Source: Planctomycetota bacterium (GTDB lineage Bacteria; Planctomycetota; Brocadiia; SM23-32). From it: 6,556 nucleotides of DNA. The stretch lies in contig JAUVVP010000112.1 of assembly GCA_030604585.1 (NCBI GenBank), forward strand, positions 1 to 6,556. The letters run 5' to 3'. This document shows, piece after piece, positions 5,727 to 6,556 of this stretch. Every line of letters starts with the position of its first letter. Position 1 is the first letter of the stretch. The notes below the pieces were generated by a model. It saw nothing but the letters and a program-made list of their open reading frames with translations, was not told the origin of the DNA and made no database searches. The position numbers were made by a program, and so were the translations under genes.

Positions 5727-6556
5727 ATGACCGTGACCTGCATAGCCGTGCTCGTCTTCATCGTTTTGGGTCTGCTGTTTGCTGATGGCTCGGCGGCCTC
5801 CGGCCAACCGGCGAAAGGTTGCCTGCGCGTTCATCCCGCCAACCCGCGCTACTTCGCGGACGCTGCGGGCAGGGCCGTTTACCTGACCGGTTTCCACACT
5901 TGGATGAGCCTCCAGGATTGGGGCGGCTCCGACCCGCCCGAGCCCTTCGACTACGGGGCCTACCTGGACATGCTGCAAGAGCACAACGTCAACTTCATCC
6001 GGCTGTGGCGGTGGGAGATGCCGCGGTTCCAGTACTCCGGCTGGTCTGATTACTACTGTGCGCCCCATCCGTGGGAACGCCGGGGACCGGGGGAGGCGCT
6101 GGACGGCAAGCCGAAGTTCGACCTGACCCGGTTCGATGGCGCCTACTTCGAACGCCTGCGCGGACGCGTCGCCGAGGCCGCAAAGCGCGGCATTTACGTC
6201 TCCGTCATGCTGTTCGAAGGGCATTGCATGCAGTTCGCCGAGCAGGGATGGCAGTCGCACCCGTTCCTTGCGGAGAACAACGTCAACGACATGAACGCCT
6301 ATGCCGTCGCCGCCGGCCGGGCGCTCGGGCTCTACACCCTCGAAACTCCGGAAGTGACGGCGCTGCAAGAAGCCTACGTGAGGAAAGTGATAGATACCGT
6401 CAACGACCTGGACAACGTGCTCTACGAGGTCTCCAACGAAGCCGGGCCCTACTCGACGCAATGGCAGTATCACATGATCCGCTTCATTCGGGACTGCGAG
6501 GCGAGCAAGCCCAGGCAACATCCCGTGGGCATGACGTTTCAGTTCGAGGGGGGCAC
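5727..6556 (+). CDS. Secreted TIM-barrel glycoside hydrolase (clan A-like), 3' end outside the window
   Basis: The frame is open from ATG 5727 to the right edge (276 complete codons, no stop). Residues 1-24 form a signal peptide with hydrophobic core IAVLVFIVLGLLFA and a probable cleavage near SAAS. The mature protein begins like cellulase-type barrels of the DUF4038/DUF6298 and GH5/GH140-like group: HPANPRYFADAAGRAVYLTG, a small beta-hairpin lead-in, then HTW, a first helix and FIRLWRWE (90-97) on an early strand. YEVSNEAG contains Asn237-Glu238, the Asn-Glu pair at the end of strand 4 that is the acid/base in clan A glycosidases. The second catalytic Glu and any C-terminal domain should lie beyond the window. 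Substrate is not determinable. It probably belongs to the same glycan-degrading operon as the upstream genes. A long reverse-strand frame here (6521-5640) is a GC-driven shadow. Confidence 0.83.
   Translation, partial: MTVTCIAVLVFIVLGLLFADGSAASGQPAKGCLRVHPANPRYFADAAGRAVYLTGFHTWMSLQDWGGSDPPEPFDYGAYLDMLQEHNVNFIRLWRWEMPRFQYSGWSDYYCAPHPWERRGPGEALDGKPKFDLTRFDGAYFERLRGRVAEAAKRGIYVSVMLFEGHCMQFAEQGWQSHPFLAENNVNDMNAYAVAAGRALGLYTLETPEVTALQEAYVRKVIDTVNDLDNVLYEVSNEAGPYSTQWQYHMIRFIRDCEASKPRQHPVGMTFQFEGG

Noticed and set aside
5640..6521. A 293-codon reverse-strand open frame opposite the terminal glycosidase
   Set aside because: Same GC-driven shadow effect; the + strand carries a ribosome-binding site, signal peptide and the Asn-Glu catalytic motif.

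Overview
The window reads as accessory carbohydrate-degradation DNA from a high-GC, Gram-negative-type bacterium. Hand counts give about 68-72% GC in the sampled flanking lines. The combination of a DUF4091/GH123-like glycosidase, an N-acetylneuraminate lyase, a beta-helix protein with a CBM9-like tail and a secreted TIM-barrel glycosidase is typical of Planctomycetes, Lentisphaerae and related PVC or neighbouring phyla. The taxon is an inference from gene content; no marker gene is present. All supported genes are on the + strand.

Layout: (1) 3-2147, GH123-like glycoside hydrolase, open at the 5' edge. (2) 2150-3067, N-acetylneuraminate lyase family protein, translationally coupled to gene 1. 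(3) 3081-about 3130, ribosome-binding site and signal-peptide start of a third secreted gene, which is abruptly cut. (4) about 3131-4695, a 1.56 kb island of clearly lower GC (25-32 of 60 bases in sampled lines). It holds the 3' end of an unidentified Trp-rich protein, one complete lipoprotein gene (3616-4389) and the beginning of another reading frame that is cut at the right edge. (5) about 4696-5643, the 3' part of a right-handed beta-helix protein with a C-terminal CBM9-like domain, most likely the remainder of the gene begun at 3081. (6) 5727-6556, a secreted clan-A-like TIM-barrel glycosidase running off the right edge; it is not obvious from simple ORF calling because it has no stop in the window.

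The flanking genes fit a small glycan-degradation operon. The extracytoplasmic glycosidases and the beta-helix/CBM9 protein would attack a complex glycan, and the lyase would split released N-acetylneuraminate, or a related 2-keto-3-deoxy acid, into an amino sugar and pyruvate. A GH123-like enzyme (a family known for beta-N-acetylgalactosaminidases) next to a sialate lyase points to a sialylated or GalNAc-containing glycan, but that is inference.

The most notable structure is the island that replaces the middle of the beta-helix gene. Both of its edges fall inside reading frames, with no transposase or recognisable terminal repeats. It is therefore either an illegitimate or non-homologous replacement, or an assembly chimera between two genomes. 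Inside it, the lipoprotein and the downstream frame share a recurring Thr-x3-Ala ... Trp pattern suggestive of PepSY-like repeats. I see no RNA genes, CRISPR arrays, insertion sequences or convincing terminators.
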